DNA of 64,000 nucleotides. Source: Hydrangea macrophylla (taxonomy: Eukaryota > Streptophyta > Magnoliopsida > Cornales > Hydrangeaceae). The stretch lies in NCBI GenBank assembly GCA_033977485.1, contig CM066991.1, positions 30,501,850-30,565,849 on the forward strand, given 5' to 3'. Each line of letters starts with the position of its first letter. Within the stretch, counting starts at the first letter, position 1. Below are positions 60,015-64,000 of this stretch, piece by piece. The notes under the pieces are model-generated. The model saw nothing but the letters and a program-made list of their open reading frames with translations, was not told where the DNA came from and did no database searches. The position numbers and the translations under genes are program-made.

Positions 60015-61312
60015 TGATCTGGTCAAAATCAAGATGTAAAAGTATGCTTTATTTTCTAAAATTTGCAGTGCGGAAGTAAAGGTCGAACCCACAGAGACTG
60101 ATTATTTTTATCCTTTAATTAATAAAACCTAAATCTATTTAGTTGTAGAAAACAGAAATTCGATTGACTGTTGTGTAAACTGCTATTCTGAACTAAACTA
60201 CGAAATTATGGAAATACTATACTAAAATTAAAACAAAGTAAATGAATGCAATATTTAAGATTGTTTTGATATGAGTGATGGAATCTAGGATTACAAATCC
60301 ACCAATAACCATGCATCGGGGGTCTATACTTCCTACTTTAAGACATACAATTGGATAGTTATGATCTACCGTAGCTACAAGCTCGGTATTATCGTCAAGA
60401 AGATATCACTAGTTTAATCTAAGCATAACTCCTCTTCGGTTGGCATGAATTGTCTACCTATAACTAGGGTATAGCGCAACCCATCTTTCCAAAGCATGAA
60501 TCATAAAAGATATCAACATCGCAATCAAATAAGCACTATTGTATGTAAATATTTCTATCAATCACTAAAATCAAGGAATATTGGGTTCAATAAATATAAG
60601 GGAGAATCTAAGACAAGAATAAACCCAAAATACTATTGATTATTAACATTCAAAATCCAATTATATATTCATAATCCTCACACATACAATTACTATCCAA
60701 ATACATAAAATCCTAAAGAAAGAAAGCAAAGAATCCCCCTTTACATAGCTAGGGTTTCATTTAAACCCTAGAATAAGTGTTTAGTTGCGCATAATCGATG
60801 AAAACATGAAGATTGAGATGATTGTCGCCATTAGAGACTTTCCAGCTAGATCTTCTCTTCTCTTGCTTTCCTCTCCCAAGCTGCTACCAAAAGTTGAATA
60901 TTATGATGTGTAACCCCCCAATTGATTTAGAATGATCTATACATAGTTGTAGAGGGATTAGGAAGGCTTTTGTAAACTTAATCTGTCTGAAACTGCTATA
61001 TTTCACTTTGTGGACGTAATTAAGCAATTCTGCTCGCGTAGGGGTCATCAGCTCTTTAAAATGCGCGATTTCACTTTTTTCTACAGGTCGTGCGAGCGAG
61101 ATTCTAAAAAGTTGCGCGAGTGAGCCGCATGCACGAGGTGACTTTTTTTGCTTATTTCCTTCTATTTTTACACTCTTTATAGCCTGAAACTCTCGCTTTC
61201 TTCTAAACCTATCAGAAAATGGAAAACGAAGTAAAAGTACAAGAAAATAGGATAATAAGTGCTAACAAATGTGAATTAAGTCGTGTAATTAGGAACTGTT
61301 CACTCCCGATCA
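60015..61312 (+). mobile_element. D2: solo-LTR-like element nested in G
   Basis: The ends TGATCTGGTCAAAATC and CACTCCCGATCA are bounded by ATACA at 60010-60014 and 61313-61317. It is 1298 bp with no ORF. The first bases share GTCAAAATCAAG and a later CCACAGAGACTG block with D1. A GC-rich patch near 61030-61130 (GTGCGAGCGAG, TGCGCGAGTGAG) occupies the place held by the CGGATCGATCC array in D1. Confidence 0.6.
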
Positions 61313-61370
61313 ATACACACACCAGGACATATATATATATATATACACACAAACACACACACTCTCAGGG

Positions 61371-61409
61371 AAGAAGAAGAAGAAGAAGAAGAAGAAGAAG
61401 AAGAAGAAG
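61371..61409 (+). repeat. (GAA)n microsatellite in G
   Basis: About 13 GAA units lie within a longer purine-rich stretch that corresponds to the pyrimidine-rich stretch of the C LTR read on the other strand. Confidence 0.85.
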
Positions 61410-61912
61410 CTGAAGGAGGAGAGGAAGAAAAGAGACAGAGAAAGAGAAAGAAGAGAGAGAGGAGATAACCCCGAGACCACCCGCGGCCACCCTGAGCTCG
61501 CCAGCGTCACTGACGTTAACGGTGCGTGCCTATACTCACTTAGTAGCATAGATATGTTGCCATATATGTGTTTCGGCAAGAAAGAACGGACCCCGAACGT
61601 ACAAGGGAAGTCTAATTCAGTTTGGGAAGAAAACCAACGTTTAATCAATCGAACTGCTTTTAAGCGATTGTACACAGACCAATCTCGATCGATCGAACAT
61701 TGTTCAATCGATCGAACATAATAGTTTGTTAAATGTTTAGTTTGTTTATGTCCGATGAACCTTTAAGTTGTATATGATAATGTGTCGATGATTCGAAGCT
61801 GTATTGGAATAATACATACGTGGAATAATGGACTTAATGCATTGAACAGTGGAACCCATTATATAATGATGCTATAATGTTATTAATTGAATTGAGAAGC
61901 CAACGTGCATAG

Positions 61913-63357
61913 TGTTGGCCCGAAATGGAAACCTTAGAGGGGGGGTGAATAAGGTTTTTGCAGAAAATTAATCTTTTAAAAACTTAATAGAAAATTAAAC
62001 ACAATCACAAGCAATGAAGTAAATAGAGAAGGGAAGAGACACTTGCAAACCGAGTTTTCAAGTGGTTCGGCAATCCGCACACCACGGCCTACGTCCACCC
62101 CTCAAGAACACCTCTTGAGGATTCCTTTACCCAGTCTACTTTACAGGTGTAGACCAAACCATTACAAGAGCCTTCAATCTCTTCCAAAGAAGAACACCTC
62201 TTCTTTGCACACAAGGGTTATACTCTTTATAATTGATTTGGGAACAAATGATAACTATATCTCTAGAGTGGATAATACAATTAAATCTCACATAATAACT
62301 CCTTAGTGAGTAGATAATACAAATGAAAGTTCACTACAATTTACTCTGTCAAGAATTACAATTGAAATTTAGAGCAAATTGATTTTTCACTCAAACTAGG
62401 GCTCAAATGGGAATGATAATTAAACAAGATGTTTGAATGATTTTGTTTATGTTTCTACATGTTTATAACCCTCAAAAACATCCCTATAAATAGATTTTAA
62501 AAGATTGTAGCCGTTGGGAGTGGTTGGGGGTGTAAAAATAATTTTTGGAGAGTTTAGAAAACTAGCCGTTGTAAAAATCATTCAACTGGATCGAAGGTTC
62601 GGTCGACTGAAAAATTTATAATAGAAAAGAGGCATTCTGTGACAAATCCAATTGACTGAACAGTGCTCCAGTCAATTGAGCATTACCTTCGATCGACTGG
62701 ACCCTTCAAAAATCAGTCGATTGGTTTTTTGCTGCTTTTTGGCAGACTGACACCTCTTCACTAAAATGGCCATAACTCCCTCTACAAAACTCGTTATTGT
62801 GATCCGTTTTAAGATTCGGAAACTCGATTCAAATACCTTTCCAACCATATAAAACTCAACATCTAATTCCTTGCCAATTAGATCAGGTTTTCCTTTAAAG
62901 ATGACCTATCTGCGCAAAGGTCTTTGTTTTTGACTTAGCCACTTGAAAGCTTTTGTGAAATGAATTTAATTTAGTGGTCTAAGTATGTTTAGTTCCTTGA
63001 AAGTATTTTAAAGTATAAGAGCAAGGATCCTAAAGTATAATTAAAGTTACTTGAGCCCCTATGAGTGATTGATCAAAATGCTTATATGTTAATCCTAGTC
63101 TTCAACCAAGGATAGAAAATCTTCAAGTCTTCAAGCTTGATCCTTGTTGAGATCCAACACTCTTGGACTTCACCATATGTTATCTCATGTTCTCAAACAT
63201 AGTTCGAACATTTAAGTTAATGAATAAAGAGATTAGCATAATGAAAATGACTTGATAATAGCTTAGAATAGAACAATTACAAAACATACTACTATTAATA
63301 GATTTGTCATCATCAAAACAAATATCAATAATGTCTTAAAGAAATTCAAGGCTAACA
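61913..63357 (-). mobile_element. Element F: copia-type solo LTR nested in G
   Basis: The ends are TGTTGGCCCGAAATGG and TCAAGGCTAACA. The flanks CATAG (61908-61912) and CACAG (63358-63362) are a 5-bp duplication with one mismatch. It is 1445 bp without ORFs. GAGGGGGGGTGAATAAGG near 61938 and CTACGTCCACC near 62090 are common in antisense copia LTRs of plants. The strand is inferred from that resemblance only. Confidence 0.6.
62584..62724. repeat. Mixed palindrome cluster in F (GTCGAC and TCGATCGA variants)
   Basis: It includes CTGGATCGAAGGTTCGGTCG, CAATTGACTGAACAGTG, CAGTCAATTGAG, TTCGATCGACTGG and AATCAGTCGATTGG. These look like intermediates between the E-type and C-type motifs. Spacing is irregular. 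Confidence 0.8.
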
Positions 63358-63464
63358 CACAGGAGTGAGTCTATCGACCACAGAGGTCGATATTATTTAT
63401 GGTTGATGCGTGGAAAATGCGATCACAAAGATCGTACAATGTGGGTTACGGTATGCTTATGTTG

Positions 63465-63960
63465 CCTTAGTCCACGGGAGAGACTATGGAATATATTAGT
63501 GGTATTGCCTTAGTCCACGGGAGGGCAAAGGGATACATATTATGGAAACATATGTGCAATTGTGATTACCTATGTCGTCTTAGTCCATGAGAAAGACTAA
63601 GGGATACTAGTAGGATCGCCTTAGTCCATGCGAGAGACTAAGGGATATACTGGTGGGATTACCTTAGTTCATGGGAGAGACTAAGGGATACATAGTTGTG
63701 GGAATGGTAATGGGCTAGCGTCCGTGTCCAATAGAGGCTAACAAAATGTCATCTTAGTCCATGACCGAGACAAGAGAGATCCGACAGAGACTAAGGGCAT
63801 GATCACGTTAGTCCAAGACCGAGACTGAGGGTTATGCCGATGTTATCATCTTAATTCGACAGAGGCTAAAGGAATATTACCTTAGTCCTTGACTGGGATG
63901 GTATGTCCGAATAGAGGCTACAGGAATATGTCACTTTAGTCCATGATCAAGATTAAGCAG
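63465..63960 (+). repeat. Minisatellite of CCTTAGTC...GACTAAGG hairpins in G
   Basis: About nine units start near 63465, 63508, 63578, 63619, 63662, 63752, 63806, 63880 and 63934. Each has CCTTAGTCCA(T/C)GGGAGAGACTAAGGGATA or a variant, so each can fold on itself. The unit length is 41-90 bp. The array continues to the window edge in diverged form. Confidence 0.85.
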
Positions 63961-64000
63961 GATACATCATGAACTTAGTTTGATAGAGATTAAATGGATA

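Larger units (their letters stand above)
59575..64000 (+). mobile_element. Element G: C-related LTR, plus strand, nested and truncated by the window edge
   Basis: It starts TGTAATACCCTGTATTTTTCA. The LTR of C, read on its own strand, starts TGTAATACCCCGTATTTTCA. As in C, TCGATCGA-type arrays come next, then TATATA tracts, a purine-rich GAAGAAG stretch and GCCACCCTGAGCTC-like sequence. D2 and F interrupt it. The far end lies outside the window, so it cannot be told whether G is a solo LTR or part of a full element. Confidence 0.7.

Overview
The window is plant nuclear DNA, probably eudicot. It holds plant-type Ty1/copia and Ty3/gypsy LTR retrotransposons, MITE-like palindromes, and a short host gene with GT-AG splicing. 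No prokaryotic, viral or organellar gene was recognised. About four fifths of the sequence is transposable element, and most elements are nested. Boundaries were read directly from TG...CA ends and 5-bp target-site duplications (TSDs).

Layout. (1) 1-7288: the only candidate host gene, two coding exons (1156-1278 and 3301-3375) encoding a 65-residue single-pass membrane protein. Its intron carries a palindromic MITE that ends 25 bp before the splice acceptor. A hAT-like MITE, a ~190-bp tandem repeat and a decayed antisense copia end follow. (2) 7294-41323: a four-level nest. Element A (Tat-like Ty3/gypsy, + strand, decayed, TSD GTTGG) carries an antisense plant-mobile-domain-like gene in its 3' region. 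Element B (Ty1/copia, 12380-33289, TSD AAGGG) sits inside A's reverse transcriptase. D1 (a solo-LTR-like element, TSD TTGTT) sits in B's leader. Element C (Tekay-like chromovirus, minus strand, 14962-25554, TSD GTCCA) sits inside D1. C has an intact 1506-residue gag-pol plus an extra acidic 332-residue ORF upstream of gag. (3) 41329-47209: a miniature non-autonomous copia (42716-44216, TSD TATGT), a copia 3' remnant, and a foldback element with palindromic filler. (4) 47210-56384: element E, a very young Tekay-like chromovirus (TSD GTGTG) inserted in the foldback element. Its gag-pol frame is broken only by two nonsense codons. (5) 56390-64000: AT-rich decayed DNA with a SINE-like tRNA head and a 132-bp tandem duplication, then the LTR of a C-related element (G, from 59575, running off the window). 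G is interrupted by D2 (60015-61312, TSD ATACA) and F (61913-63357).

The strongest unexplained signal is that almost every element, regardless of family, carries in its non-coding LTR or leader an array of short dyad-symmetric motifs. The motif type is element-specific: TTCGATCGATCGAA in B, C and G; CGGATCGATCC in D1; CAGTCGACTG in E; a mixture in F; GGTGAAATTTCACC in the foldback element; and CCTTAGTC/GACTAAGG hairpins in G. In D1 and E most copies come in pairs 20-24 bp apart. Standard retroelement anatomy does not account for these arrays.
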